A stretch of DNA of 64,000 bases from JAUYQR01 sp031415015 (lineage in GTDB: Bacteria > Pseudomonadota > Alphaproteobacteria > Rhodobacterales > Rhodobacteraceae): the NCBI GenBank assembly GCA_031415015.1, contig JANOQT010000112.1, positions 1-64,000 of the forward strand. Reading direction: 5' to 3'. The notes under the pieces were generated by a model, which worked only from the letters and a program-made list of their open reading frames with translations, searched no databases and was not told the DNA's origin. This document shows, in pieces, positions 1 through 8,509 of the stretch. The position numbers and the translations under genes were made by a program. Each line of letters opens with the position of its first letter. Within the stretch, counting starts at the first letter, position 1.

Positions 1-86
<86 letters not shown>

Positions 87-638
87 ACCGCCGGAAAACG
101 CAAGGGCCGCCAATGACCGAAGATCTTGCCAGCCTGACCAGCGCGCGCGGGCGATGCCCCGGTGCGGCTGGGTCTGATCCTCGGCTCTGGCCTCGGTCAT
201 CTGGGGCAGGCGGTGACCGGCATTGCCATTCCCTGTGCCGATCTGCCGGGATTTCCGCATGTCGGCGTGTCAGGGCATACCCCGATGCTGACCATCGGCG
301 ATCTGGAAGGCGTGCGCGTGGCAGTGTTCGGCGCGCGGGAGCATTATTACGAGAACGGCAATCCGGCGGCGATGCGGGTGCCGTTGGCCGTCCTGAAGGC
401 GTTGGGGGCCACCGACCTGATCTTAACCAACGCGGCGGGGTCGATGCGGTCGGACATTGGTCCCGGCGATCTGATGCTGTTGTCGGATCACATCAACTAC
501 AACGGCCTGAACCCGCTGATCGGCGAAAAGACCGATGCGCGCTTTGTGCCGCTGACCGATGCGCATGACCCCGGCCTGCGCGCGGGTCTGACGGCGGCGG
601 CGGCGCGGTTGGGCATTCCGCTGCCAGAGGGCGTCTAC

Positions 639-889
639 TGCTTCTGTATTAAGCCAACCCCATTCAGGCCACTTTCGAAGAAACTCCATCGCCAAGAACA
701 TGCTTCTGTCCGTAGTCGGCGCAGGGGCCGCCACACCTTGCCTTTCTGTGCTGAACCCGGCGGTCCAATCTGGAAAACACGTGATGGCCGGAAGGACCGG
801 GCTCACGACAGTAGAACCGGACTCGCCTGGCTCGCGTCCCGGCGAAGGGACCTCTTCGACCGTGCCGGATGGCCGGCCGTCAGCGCAGT
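639..889 (-). other. Non-coding 3' region of the IS, candidate bridge/seek RNA locus
   Basis: About 250 bp lie between the transposase stop and the element end, with several GC-rich self-complementary stretches. IS1111-type elements are known to encode their guide RNA downstream of the transposase. Bases 768-775 (ATCTGGAA) match the first eight bases of the right target flank (1983-1990), and 811-815 (GTAGA) is the reverse complement of the left flank end (634-638). That is compatible with the two guides of a target-binding loop but is not proof. Confidence 0.3.
646..656. repeat. IS left subterminal inverted repeat
   Basis: GTATTAAGCCA, perfectly complementary to the sequence at 1969-1979. 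Confidence 0.85.
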
Positions 890-1927
890 TTACGTCGCAG
901 GTTGGACATCTCCCACGCCGAATTCGAATTCAGTTCCGTCGACCCACATCCGGTGCATTAACACGGCATGCTTGCGCGCCAAAGCGACGTTGGCCCGTTT
1001 TGCGCCACGCCGCGTTACCAGCCGAAGCGCCCAGGCTTTCAGGGCAGACGGTTTGACACGCAGCGTGATGTTCGCGTTCGCCGCCTCGTAAAGCACCGCT
1101 CGGACCGAGGCATCGCCGGCCTTGGTGATATGGCCGGTCATATCCACCTCGCCGGATTGGTATTTTCGCGGTGTCAGGCCGAAATGCGCTCCGATTGCTT
1201 TGGAGGATCTGAACCTATGTGGATCATCAACGGCGGCCACAAAAGTCAGCGAGGCGATTGGGCCAACGCCAGTCACCGTCATCAGCCGTTTGCACACTTC
1301 GCTTTCCCGGGTCAGACGCAGCACCATGCGATGCAGCTCGGCCAATTCGCGGGCGAGAGCAGCGCGGGCCTCCAGCATGGCACCGATCACCTTCTCAAGC
1401 ATCGTGTTCCCCGTGATCAGTTCGCGGAGCCGCGCATCAAACCGGGCCCTTCCGATCTGACCGACCCTCAAGCCGAAAGACCGCAGGATGCCACGCATCC
1501 CGATGTCGAGATCGACACGTTTCCGCGTGAGAAGCTTGCGCGCAGTAAGTAACGCCCTGATTTCCTGCGAGTCGGCGGATTTGGCGTGAACCCATTTGAA
1601 GCAGCCGAGCCGCAGCATCTGCGCGATTCCCCGTGCGTCATTCCGGTCTGTCTTCACCGCCATAGCCGAGATCGCCGCTTGGACATGTAGCGTCTCGAGC
1701 AAGACCACTTCGAACCCCTCGGCTTTCAAACCGTCGTGAAGCCAGCCAGAAAGCGCCCCGGCTACCAGACCGATCCGCGCTTCTGAACAGCCTTCATCGC
1801 GCAGGGTGCGTCCAAGCGCGTCTGGGTCGCTCAGTGCTTTTAACTCGCGTAAGACCTTGCCGCTCTGATCCACAATTCAGACGGCGCTTTCCTTCATCGA
1901 AACGTCGATGCCAACATATTTTTCCAT
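890..1927 (-). pseudogene. IS110/IS1111-type transposase with in-frame stop
   Basis: Read from ATG at 1927 the protein begins MEKYVGIDVSMKESAV, the usual IS110 start containing the first catalytic Asp (D8). Codon 17 (1879-1877) is then TGA, followed in frame by IVDQSGKVL. The remaining frame, open from GTG 1873, carries the rest of the RuvC-like DEDD domain (LETLHVQ, KTDRNDA) and the C-terminal Tnp_20 region with GVGPIASLTFVA and GLTPRKYQSGEVDMTGHITKAGD. A single base change turning a Cys TGC into TGA explains the stop. Without read-through the product from GTG 1873 lacks D8 and should be inactive. Confidence 0.85.
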
Positions 1928-1968
1928 TTCAGTCCCTCCAGTTGCCAGTCCCCAGTATAGGGCGCTAC

Positions 1969-1979
1969 TGGCTTAATAC
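1969..1979. repeat. IS right subterminal inverted repeat
   Basis: TGGCTTAATAC, the exact reverse complement of 646-656. Confidence 0.85.
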
Positions 1980-2196
1980 GGCATCTGGAATTCTGGCCCG
2001 TCCTTTGAAACCCCTGCAGAGATTCGCATGCTCAGGATGCTCGGCGCTGATGCAGTGGGCATGTCGACCGTGCCGGAAGTGATCCTGGCGCGCTTCCTTG
2101 GCCTGCGCGTCGCGGCGGTGTCGTCGATCACCAACCTGGCCGCGGGGATGAGCGACGAGAAGATCGGGCACGAGCATACCAAGGCGATGGCCCCGT

Positions 2197-2227
<31 letters not shown>

Positions 2228-2336
2228 GGAATTCCTGCGCACACTCCGATGAGGCGGCACAGCGTTTGACATCGCGGTCAAAGACGCGCAAGCCTTTGAT
2301 CATACCGCTGGTTCCTGCCCCACTGGGCCCCCGTAC

Positions 2337-3254
2337 ATGCAACTTTACCTGCCCATTGCCGAGGTTTCGGTCGATGCTTTCCTGATCCTCGGGCTTGGCG
2401 GCATCGTCGGGTTCCTGTCGGGCATGTTTGGCGTGGGTGGCGGGTTTCTGATCACGCCCCTGTTGTTCTTCATCGGTGTGCCGCCTGCCGTGGCGGTGGC
2501 GACCGGGGCCAATCAGGTGGTGGCCTCGTCCGTGTCCGGGGTGCTGGCGCAGATGAAGCGCAAAGCGGTGGATTTCCGTATGGGCACGGTGCTGCTGGCG
2601 GGGGGGATCGTCGGATCGGCCATCGGCATCTGGGTGTTCCAGCTGATGACGCAGGCCGGGCAGATCGACCTGTTCGTACAGCTGTCTTACGTGCTGTTCC
2701 TGGGTCTGATCGGCGCGATGATGCTGCAAGAAAGCCTGCGCAGCCTGCTACGGTCAAAAAGCGGCGCACCGGTGCGGCGCAGCCATGTGCATTCCTGGGT
2801 GCACGGGTTGCCGCTGAAGATGAAATTCCGCACGTCGGGTCTGTATATCTCGGTGCTGCCGCCGATGCTGGTGGGCGCGGTGGTGGGCTTTCTGGCAGCG
2901 ATCATGGGGGTGGGCGGCGGGTTCATCATGGTGCCCGCGATGATCTACCTGTTGGGGATGCCGACCAAGGTGGTGATCGGCACGTCGCTGTTCCAGATCA
3001 TCTTCGTCACCGCCTTTACCACGGTGATGCATGCGGTGACCAACCAGTCGGTGGACATGCTGCTGGCGTTGATGCTGATCCTTGGCGGGGTGATCGGGGC
3101 GCAGATCGGGGCGCGGGTCGGCGTGCGGCTGAAGGCGGAACAGTTGCGCATCCTGTTGTCGCTCTTGGTGCTGGCGGTGGCGGGGCGCATCGCGGTGGAC
3201 TTGCTGGTGCGGCCGGCGGAATTGTATTCGGTTACTGCGGGGGCGCTGCCATGA
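2337..3254 (+). CDS. Sulfite exporter TauE/SafE family permease
   Basis: A 305-residue polytopic inner-membrane protein with about eight hydrophobic segments. It shows the family's internal duplication: GMFGVGGGFLITPLL at residues 29-43 and a second GVGGGFIMVP near residue 190. Members export sulfite, sulfoacetate or related organosulfur anions; the substrate here cannot be read. The start at ATG 2337 is the first in frame. The stop overlaps the next gene by four bases (ATGA), so the two are probably co-transcribed. This exporter beside a TIGR02186-type membrane-anchored protein is a recurrent alphaproteobacterial pair. Confidence 0.9.
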   Translation: MQLYLPIAEVSVDAFLILGLGGIVGFLSGMFGVGGGFLITPLLFFIGVPPAVAVATGANQVVASSVSGVLAQMKRKAVDFRMGTVLLAGGIVGSAIGIWVFQLMTQAGQIDLFVQLSYVLFLGLIGAMMLQESLRSLLRSKSGAPVRRSHVHSWVHGLPLKMKFRTSGLYISVLPPMLVGAVVGFLAAIMGVGGGFIMVPAMIYLLGMPTKVVIGTSLFQIIFVTAFTTVMHAVTNQSVDMLLALMLILGGVIGAQIGARVGVRLKAEQLRILLSLLVLAVAGRIAVDLLVRPAELYSVTAGALP

Positions 3255-4009
3255 TCCGCGCGGTGCTTGCCCTGCTGATCCTGACCGGGACGGCACTGGC
3301 GGATGAAACCATTGTCTCGGGCCTCAGCCAGAACCGGGTGTCGATCACCGCCGATTTCGACGGGTCGGAGATTCTGATCTACGGCGCAGTCAAGCGTGAG
3401 GCCCCTGCCCCAGATGGCGGACCGATGGAGGTGATCATCACCGTCGAAGGCCCGCCGACCCCGGTGCAGGTGCGGCGCAAGGCACGGGTGGCGGGGATCT
3501 GGCTGAACAACGCCGAAGTGCGGGTCGATTCCGCACCCAGCTTTTACGCGGTGGCGACCACCGGGCCGTTGCAGCATATCCTGTCGGACACCGAAAACCT
3601 GCGCCACCAGATCACCATCGAACGGGTGATCCGCGCCGTTGGCATCACCGATGAGGCCGAAAAGGCCGGCGAGTTTGTGCTGGCCCTGTTGCGGGTGCGG
3701 ACCAATGAGGACCGCTACCGGGTGCTGGAAGGCCGGGTCGAATTGACCGAGGACACGCTGTTTCGCACCGATGTGGTGCTGCCCGCCAACCTGACCGAGG
3801 GCGAATACAGGGTGCGGCTGTTTCTTCTGCGCGACGGCCGCGTGGTGGCCACGCAAGAACGGCTGATCGGCGTGCGCAAGGAAGGGCTGGAGCGGTTCAT
3901 CTTCACGATGGCCCACGAACAGCCGCTGTTGTACGGGCTGTTGTCGCTGCTGCTGGCGGCGTTCGCCGGATGGGCCGCCTCAGCGGCGTTCCGGCTGATC
4001 CGGCTTTAG
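3251..4009 (+). CDS. TIGR02186-type membrane-anchored periplasmic protein
   Basis: 252 residues, with an N-terminal signal peptide (MIRAVLALLILTGTALA, cleavage before DETIV), a mostly beta-type periplasmic region and one C-terminal transmembrane segment (about residues 222-248) with a short basic tail. The family is conserved in Alphaproteobacteria next to TauE exporters and has no established function. Its start overlaps the tauE-like stop by four bases, which suggests a role in the same transport process. Recognition rests on order, length and topology. Confidence 0.75.
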   Translation: MIRAVLALLILTGTALADETIVSGLSQNRVSITADFDGSEILIYGAVKREAPAPDGGPMEVIITVEGPPTPVQVRRKARVAGIWLNNAEVRVDSAPSFYAVATTGPLQHILSDTENLRHQITIERVIRAVGITDEAEKAGEFVLALLRVRTNEDRYRVLEGRVELTEDTLFRTDVVLPANLTEGEYRVRLFLLRDGRVVATQERLIGVRKEGLERFIFTMAHEQPLLYGLLSLLLAAFAGWAASAAFRLIRL

Positions 4010-4485
4010 CCCGCTTCGGCCAGCAGCGCCTGCACGTCCAGCCGTGCGGTCGTCATGCTCAGCTTGCCGTCTGCGTCGCGGGGCCAGTCCGCCTCGACCC
4101 GGTCGCGGTACAACTCAACCCCGTTGCCATCGGGATCGGTCAGGTACAGCGCCTCGGACACGCCATGATCGGACGCGCCGTCCAAGGGATAATCCGCCTC
4201 GACCAGCCGTTTCAGCACATCCGCCAGCGCCTTGCGGTTCGGGAACAGGAAAGCGGAGTGGTACAGGCCGGTATGGCCGGGCGGCGGCGGGTTGCCGCCT
4301 TTGCTTTCCCAGGTATTCAGGCCGATGTGGTGGTGATAGCCGCCCGCCGACAGGAACGCCGCCTGCGTGCCGTAGCGCTGGGTGACGTCGAAGCCCAGGA
4401 TGCCGGAATAGAACGCTATCGCCCGGTCAAGGTCGGCAACTTTCAGGTGGACGTGGCCGACGCGGGTTTCGGGGTGGATGGTCAT
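4006..4485 (-). CDS. VOC (glyoxalase/dioxygenase fold) family protein
   Basis: 159 residues. The N-terminal VGHVHLKVADLDRAIAFYSGILGFDV and the C-terminal LYLTDPDGNGVELYRDR are the two beta-alpha-beta-beta-beta halves of a vicinal-oxygen-chelate domain. Likely metal ligands are the first HVHL His, a His in the GLYHSAF segment and the final Glu (VELY). The closest feel is to CatE-like ring-cleavage or glyoxalase proteins, but the substrate is unknown. Its last four bases overlap the 3' end of the convergent gene to the left. Confidence 0.85.
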   Translation of the reverse strand: MTIHPETRVGHVHLKVADLDRAIAFYSGILGFDVTQRYGTQAAFLSAGGYHHHIGLNTWESKGGNPPPPGHTGLYHSAFLFPNRKALADVLKRLVEADYPLDGASDHGVSEALYLTDPDGNGVELYRDRVEADWPRDADGKLSMTTARLDVQALLAEAG

Positions 4486-4584
4486 GGTCAGCGCCTTTGC
4501 TTTGGTTCAACCATGAACATAAGCGCAGGAAACTGCCCTGCCTATCCCTGCCAGCGCACAGTCAAAGTGCAGGTGCAGCAGAGA

Positions 4585-4842
4585 TCAGCCCTTTTTCTTG
4601 GCCAGACCCGCCTCAAGCACCGCGATCCGCGCCTCCAGCGCTGCATTCTCTTCGCGGGCTTTCTGCGCCATGGCGCGGGCAGCGTCGAATTCTTCGCGCG
4701 TCACGAAATCGCGGTCGGCCATCCAGCGGTCGATGAAGCCTTTCATCGCCGTTTCTGCCTCGGTCTTGGCACCTTGTGCCACGCCCATCGCGTTGGTCAT
4801 CAGCTGGCTCATGTCGTCAAAGAACTTGTTGCGGGTCTGCAT
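4585..4842 (-). CDS. ubiK: UbiK-type accessory factor (BMFP family)
   Basis: An 85-residue protein starting MQTRNKFFDDMSQLMTNAMG, the standard opening of the UbiK/BMFP family, followed by an amphipathic helix and a C-terminal coiled coil (about residues 47-82) ending in KKKG. In Proteobacteria UbiK assists aerobic ubiquinone biosynthesis by binding UbiJ. Start 4842 was chosen because the family begins here and upstream in-frame sequence is not conserved-looking. It is divergent from lgt, an arrangement common in Rhodobacteraceae. Confidence 0.85.
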   Translation of the reverse strand: MQTRNKFFDDMSQLMTNAMGVAQGAKTEAETAMKGFIDRWMADRDFVTREEFDAARAMAQKAREENAALEARIAVLEAGLAKKKG

Positions 4843-4972
4843 GGGCGTGATCCTCGTCAAAACTGCTCTCTTATATGGGCGCGCGCGGGCCCGGCACAAG
4901 GCGGCGCTTTGCCGCCGGTTGACATCGGTGGGGTGGGCCGCGACAACCGGGCATCCATCCGGAAGGCCTGCC

Positions 4973-5842
4973 ATGATCCCGTTCCCCGACCTGTCCCCCA
5001 CTATTTTCGAGATCGAGATCTGGGGCTTTACCCTTGCCCTGCGCTGGTATGCGCTGGCCTATATCGTTGGGCTGATTGTCGGTTGGCAGATGGTGACACG
5101 GGCCGTGCGCAATCCGGCGCTGTGGTCCGGCGTGGCGCCGATGACGGCGGAACAGGTGGAGCGCCTGCTGACCTGGGTGATATTCGGCGTCATTCTGGGC
5201 GGGCGCGCGGGCTATGTGCTGTTCTACGACGACACGCCGCTGCTGTCCGATCCGCTGCACATCCTGCGGGTGTGGGAGGGGGGCATGTCATTCCACGGCG
5301 GTTTTGCCGGCGTGATCGTGGCCGGGCTGATCTTTTGCAAGCGCGAGGGCATCCCACTGTTGCCCGCCGCCGATCTGATGGCCGTCGCCGCCCCGCCCGG
5401 CCTGCTGCTGGGGCGGCTGGCGAACTTTGTGAATGCGGAATTGTGGGGGCGGCAGACCGATTTGCCGTGGGGCGTGATCTTTCCGGGCACGGCGGCGCAG
5501 ACCTGCGCCGATGTGACCGCCGTCTGTGCGCGCCACCCAAGCCAGCTGTACGAGGCGGCGCTGGAGGGGCTGTTGCTGGGCGCCGTGCTGCTGTGGCTGG
5601 GCTGGCGGCGCGGGGCGTTCAAGACACCGGGCCTGTTGCTGGGGGTGTTTCTGGCGGGCTACGGCTTGGCGCGGTTCGTGGTGGAATTTGTCCGTCAGCC
5701 GGACGCGCAATTTGTCAGCGAGGGCAATCCGCTGGGTCTGGCGGTGCAGGCGGGCGGCTGGGGGCTGACCATGGGGCAGGTGTTGTCGGTGCCGATGATT
5801 GTTGTCGGGGTTTGGTTCCTGCTGCGTGCAAGGCGGACATGA
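4973..5842 (+). CDS. lgt: Prolipoprotein diacylglyceryl transferase
   Basis: A 289-residue multi-spanning membrane enzyme that moves diacylglyceryl from phosphatidylglycerol to the lipobox Cys of prolipoproteins. Family motifs are present: LRWYALAY near residue 23, the SFHGGFAG segment with the essential His near residue 105, and the Lgt signature GRLANFVNAELWGR near 145. ATG 4973 follows GGAAGG and gives the usual N-terminus (MIPFPDLSPTIFEI). A longer in-frame extension exists but lies over the divergent ubiK. The stop overlaps midA by four bases. Confidence 0.96.
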   Translation: MIPFPDLSPTIFEIEIWGFTLALRWYALAYIVGLIVGWQMVTRAVRNPALWSGVAPMTAEQVERLLTWVIFGVILGGRAGYVLFYDDTPLLSDPLHILRVWEGGMSFHGGFAGVIVAGLIFCKREGIPLLPAADLMAVAAPPGLLLGRLANFVNAELWGRQTDLPWGVIFPGTAAQTCADVTAVCARHPSQLYEAALEGLLLGAVLLWLGWRRGAFKTPGLLLGVFLAGYGLARFVVEFVRQPDAQFVSEGNPLGLAVQAGGWGLTMGQVLSVPMIVVGVWFLLRARRT

Positions 5843-6906
5843 CGGCGCTGGCCGAACTGCTGAAGGCCCGGATTGCGGCCACCGGGCCGATGACGGTGGC
5901 CGAATATATGGCCGAATGCCTGCTGCACCCGCTGCATGGCTACTACAGCACGCGTGATCCATTCGGCATGGCGGGGGATTTCACCACGGCACCGGAGATC
6001 AGCCAGATGTTCGGCGAGGTGCTGGGCCTGTGTCTGGCGCAGGCCTGGCTGGATCAGGGATCGCCTGAACGCTTTGCCTTGGCCGAGCCTGGCCCCGGGC
6101 GCGGCACGCTGATGGCGGACGTCCTGCGCGCGACACGGGCGGTGCCGGGGTTTCATGCGGCGGCGGAGGTGGTTCTGGTCGAAGCGTCGGCAAGCTTGCG
6201 GGCGGTGCAGGCGCGGACCGTAGGACATGCGGTGCGCTGGGCCGACACGGTGGACAGCTTGCCGGACCAGCCGCTGTTCCTGGTTGCGAACGAGTTTTTC
6301 GATGCCTTGCCGATCCGGCAATTCCAGCGCGGGGCGGATGGATGGCGGGAACGGGTGGTGGGATTGCAGGCGGACAGGCTGGTTTTCGGTTTGTCCGATC
6401 CCGTGCCGCCGCTGGTTGTGGGCGAGGCGTTTCAGGCCGACCCGCCGGGTACTGTGGTCGAGGTCTGCCCGCAGGTGGCGCCGATCATGGCCACCATCGG
6501 GCAGCGGCTGTCCCGGCATGGCGGGGCTGCGATCATCGTGGATTATGGCGGCTGGCGGTCCAAGGGGGATACGTTGCAGGCGCTGCGTCGCCACGCGCCC
6601 GAAGACCCGCTGGCGTATCCCGGTGAAGCGGACCTGACCGCGCATGTGGATTTCGAGGCCCTGGTCCGGCATGCGCAGGTTCGCCACACTGGGTTGACGG
6701 ATCAGGGCGTCTTGCTGAAGCGTCTTGGGATCGACCAGCGTGCCGCGCGGCTGGCGGCGGCGATGGCGGGCGCTGCGCTGGAAAGCCACCTTACCGCGCA
6801 TCGCCGCTTGACCGGGCCGTCGGAAATGGGTTCGCTGTTCAAGGCTATCGCCCTTCATGCCCCCAACTCCCCGCCCCCACCCGGATTTGATCCTGCCCAT
6901 GCTTGA
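5839..6906 (+). CDS. MidA/NDUFAF7-type SAM-dependent methyltransferase
   Basis: 355 residues with the SAM-binding motif AEPGPGRGTLMAD near residue 90 and the family motifs YYSTRDPFGMAGDFTTAPE near 35 and NEFFDALPIRQF near 150. Mitochondrial homologues methylate an Arg of a complex I subunit; the bacterial target is usually inferred to be complex I as well. It starts at ATG 5839 overlapping the lgt stop and itself overlaps pgeF, so lgt-midA-pgeF form an operon, an order typical of this family of bacteria. Confidence 0.9.
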   Translation: MTALAELLKARIAATGPMTVAEYMAECLLHPLHGYYSTRDPFGMAGDFTTAPEISQMFGEVLGLCLAQAWLDQGSPERFALAEPGPGRGTLMADVLRATRAVPGFHAAAEVVLVEASASLRAVQARTVGHAVRWADTVDSLPDQPLFLVANEFFDALPIRQFQRGADGWRERVVGLQADRLVFGLSDPVPPLVVGEAFQADPPGTVVEVCPQVAPIMATIGQRLSRHGGAAIIVDYGGWRSKGDTLQALRRHAPEDPLAYPGEADLTAHVDFEALVRHAQVRHTGLTDQGVLLKRLGIDQRAARLAAAMAGAALESHLTAHRRLTGPSEMGSLFKAIALHAPNSPPPPGFDPAHA

Positions 6907-7648
6907 AATCATCACCAGCCCCGCCCTGACCGTCCGCCACGGGTTCTTCACCCGCAAGGGCGGCGCGTCCTCCGGCATCTTTTCCGGGCTCAACTGTGGC
7001 AAGGGATCGACCGATCAGGCCGATGTCGTGGCAATCAACCGGGCGCGCGTGGCCGAGGCGATGGGGGTCACGGTGGCGGAACTGGTGACCGTGCATCAGG
7101 TGCATTCGGCCCGGGTCGTGACCGTGACGGCCCCCCTGACCGAACGCCAGCAGGCAGACGCCATGGTCACCGCGGTGCCGGGATTGTTGTTGGCGGTGCT
7201 GACGGCCGATTGCCAGCCGGTGCTGTTTTCCGACCCGAAGGCCGGCGTGATCGGGGCCGCTCATGCGGGGTGGCGGGGAACGTATGACGGCGTGCTGGAA
7301 GCGGTGCTGGACGCGATGGAGGCGCTGGGCGCGCGGCGGGCCGACACCACGGCGGTCATTGGTCCGTCGATCAGCCAGGCAGCCTATGAGGTGGGGCCGG
7401 AGTTCTTTGAGCGCCTGACCGACGGCGACCGTGACGCCACCCGCTACTTTGCCGGAGGACCTGGCGACCGGATGCTGTTCGACCTGCCGGGCTATGGCCT
7501 GCACCGGTTGCGCTCTGCGGGAGTGGGCCACGCCGAATCAACCGGCCATTGTACCTATCGCGATGCGGGACGCTTTTATTCCTATCGGCGCACAACCCAT
7601 GCGGGTGAGGCGGATTATGGACGTTTGATCTCCACAATAAGGCTATAA
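6899..7648 (+). CDS. pgeF: Peptidoglycan editing factor / polyphenol oxidase family (YfiH-like)
   Basis: 249 residues. Family motifs are VHQVHSARVV, the Cys motif TADCQPVLF and AAHAGWRGT, whose His and Cys residues form the metal site, followed by GHCTYRD and FYSYRR near the C-terminus. Members are called laccase-domain proteins; characterised ones act as purine nucleoside phosphorylases/adenosine deaminases or remove misincorporated muropeptide residues. ATG 6899 was chosen because MLEIITSPALTVRHGFFTRKGG is the usual start; it overlaps midA by 8 bp. Confidence 0.88.
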   Translation: MLEIITSPALTVRHGFFTRKGGASSGIFSGLNCGKGSTDQADVVAINRARVAEAMGVTVAELVTVHQVHSARVVTVTAPLTERQQADAMVTAVPGLLLAVLTADCQPVLFSDPKAGVIGAAHAGWRGTYDGVLEAVLDAMEALGARRADTTAVIGPSISQAAYEVGPEFFERLTDGDRDATRYFAGGPGDRMLFDLPGYGLHRLRSAGVGHAESTGHCTYRDAGRFYSYRRTTHAGEADYGRLISTIRL

Positions 7649-7710
7649 TACGGCTGTATAAGGAAAAAGGGTCGGATTGCAGCATCACTTCTCCCAATCC
7701 CCGCCGCAAT

Positions 7711-7741
7711 CGCCCGCCACTAATCAACCCAAGGGCGGGCG
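7711..7741. other. GC-rich hairpin upstream of a small open frame
   Basis: CGCCCGCC (7711-7718) and GGCGGGCG (7734-7741) form a perfect 8-bp stem with a 15-nt loop. There is no U-tract, so it is not a clear intrinsic terminator. It lies in the 117-bp gap after pgeF, 24 bp before the ATG at 7766. Confidence 0.4.
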
Positions 7742-7765
7742 CGATCATGGCGAGGGGAAATCTAG

Positions 7766-7954
7766 ATGACACCTGAAATCAGAACCAAACGGCGCTGGAT
7801 TGCATCAATCCTTGAAGCGGTTGCCGAACCGATGCCGACGCGGACGTTCGGTCAGGTCGGGGAAAATGCATCTGGCCGGCGGGCGGTGGGAACTAAGGGT
7901 TTCGCACTTCGCCTGAAGGCAGCCACCCGGCCCGCAGCGCGCGCGGCGCGCTGA
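7766..7954 (+). CDS. Hypothetical small basic protein
   Basis: 62 residues, rich in Arg and Ala, opening MTPEIRTKRRWIASILEAVAE. A good ribosome site (GAGGGGA, 7751-7757) precedes the ATG, and GC usage is normal. I do not recognise a domain. The N-terminal 20 residues could form an amphipathic helix; the rest appears disordered. It stands alone between pgeF and the convergent Lrp regulator and could still be a chance frame. Confidence 0.45.
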   Translation: MTPEIRTKRRWIASILEAVAEPMPTRTFGQVGENASGRRAVGTKGFALRLKAATRPAARAAR

Positions 7955-7966
7955 GACAATTGCGGT

Positions 7967-8467
7967 TCAGGCGGATTTCGCCAGCCGCGCTTCCAGCACG
8001 TCAAAGGGAAGGCCGGGCTGATCCTTGGCACAGCGGATCACCAGACTGGTCTTGACGTTGGCGACATGGTCCGCTTTCAGCAGCTGTTCGGTCAGAAAGC
8101 TTTGAAAGCTTGACAGGTCTGAGGCCACGCATTTCAGGATGAAATCGATCTCGCCGTTCAGCATGTGACACTCGCGCACCAGGGGCCAGGCCCGGCAGCG
8201 CGCCTCGAACCCCGCAAGATCCGCTTCGGCCTGCGAATTCAGGCGCACCATGGCAAACACCTGCACCTCGAACCCCAGTTCGCGCGCGTCGATATCGGCG
8301 TGATAGCCTTTGATATAGCCAGCCTCTTCAAGCGTGCGCACCCGGCGCAGGCAAGGCGGCGCGGAAATGCCCACCCGGCTGGCCAGTTCCACATTGGTCA
8401 TCCGCCCATCGGCCTGCAGTTCGGCCAATATCTGACGGTCGATGGGATCGAGTTTGTGTCCGGCCAT
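7967..8467 (-). CDS. Lrp/AsnC family transcriptional regulator
   Basis: 166 residues with an N-terminal winged helix-turn-helix (LDPIDRQILAELQADGRMTNVELASRVGISAPPCLRRVRTLE compressed over about residues 6-47) and a C-terminal RAM/ligand domain. Members bind DNA as octamers and respond to amino acids. It is divergent from trxB across a 171-bp gap that holds two copies of a TGCGCAA-type motif (8510-8521 and 8531-8544), plausibly its own operator. The effector cannot be deduced. Confidence 0.92.
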   Translation of the reverse strand: MAGHKLDPIDRQILAELQADGRMTNVELASRVGISAPPCLRRVRTLEEAGYIKGYHADIDARELGFEVQVFAMVRLNSQAEADLAGFEARCRAWPLVRECHMLNGEIDFILKCVASDLSSFQSFLTEQLLKADHVANVKTSLVIRCAKDQPGLPFDVLEARLAKSA

Positions 8468-8509
8468 TCCTGCCTCCGCTGAGCGTATTGCTTACGTCGG
8501 GGCTGCCTT

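Larger units (their letters stand above)
639..1982 (-). mobile_element. IS110 family, IS1111-like insertion sequence (about 1344 bp)
   Basis: The element carries one DEDD-type transposase on the minus strand and interrupts the purine nucleoside phosphorylase gene. An 11-bp perfect inverted repeat (GTATTAAGCCA) occurs at 646-656 and 1969-1979. Placing the ends 7 bp outside the left repeat and 3 bp outside the right repeat restores the host frame, and subterminal repeats of this kind are typical of the IS1111 subgroup. No target duplication is evident, as expected for this family. The non-coding part downstream of the transposase (639-889, about 250 bp) is much longer than the upstream part (1928-1982). 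Exact ends are inferred from host-gene reconstruction, not from an empty site. Confidence 0.85.

Noticed and set aside
87..116. Annotating the short frame before the phosphorylase as a gene end
   Set aside because: Only nine codons remain after the C run; the upstream protein cannot be identified.
1877..1879. UGA in the transposase as a selenocysteine codon
   Set aside because: No SECIS-like hairpin is evident just downstream and IS110 transposases are not selenoproteins; a point mutation is simpler.
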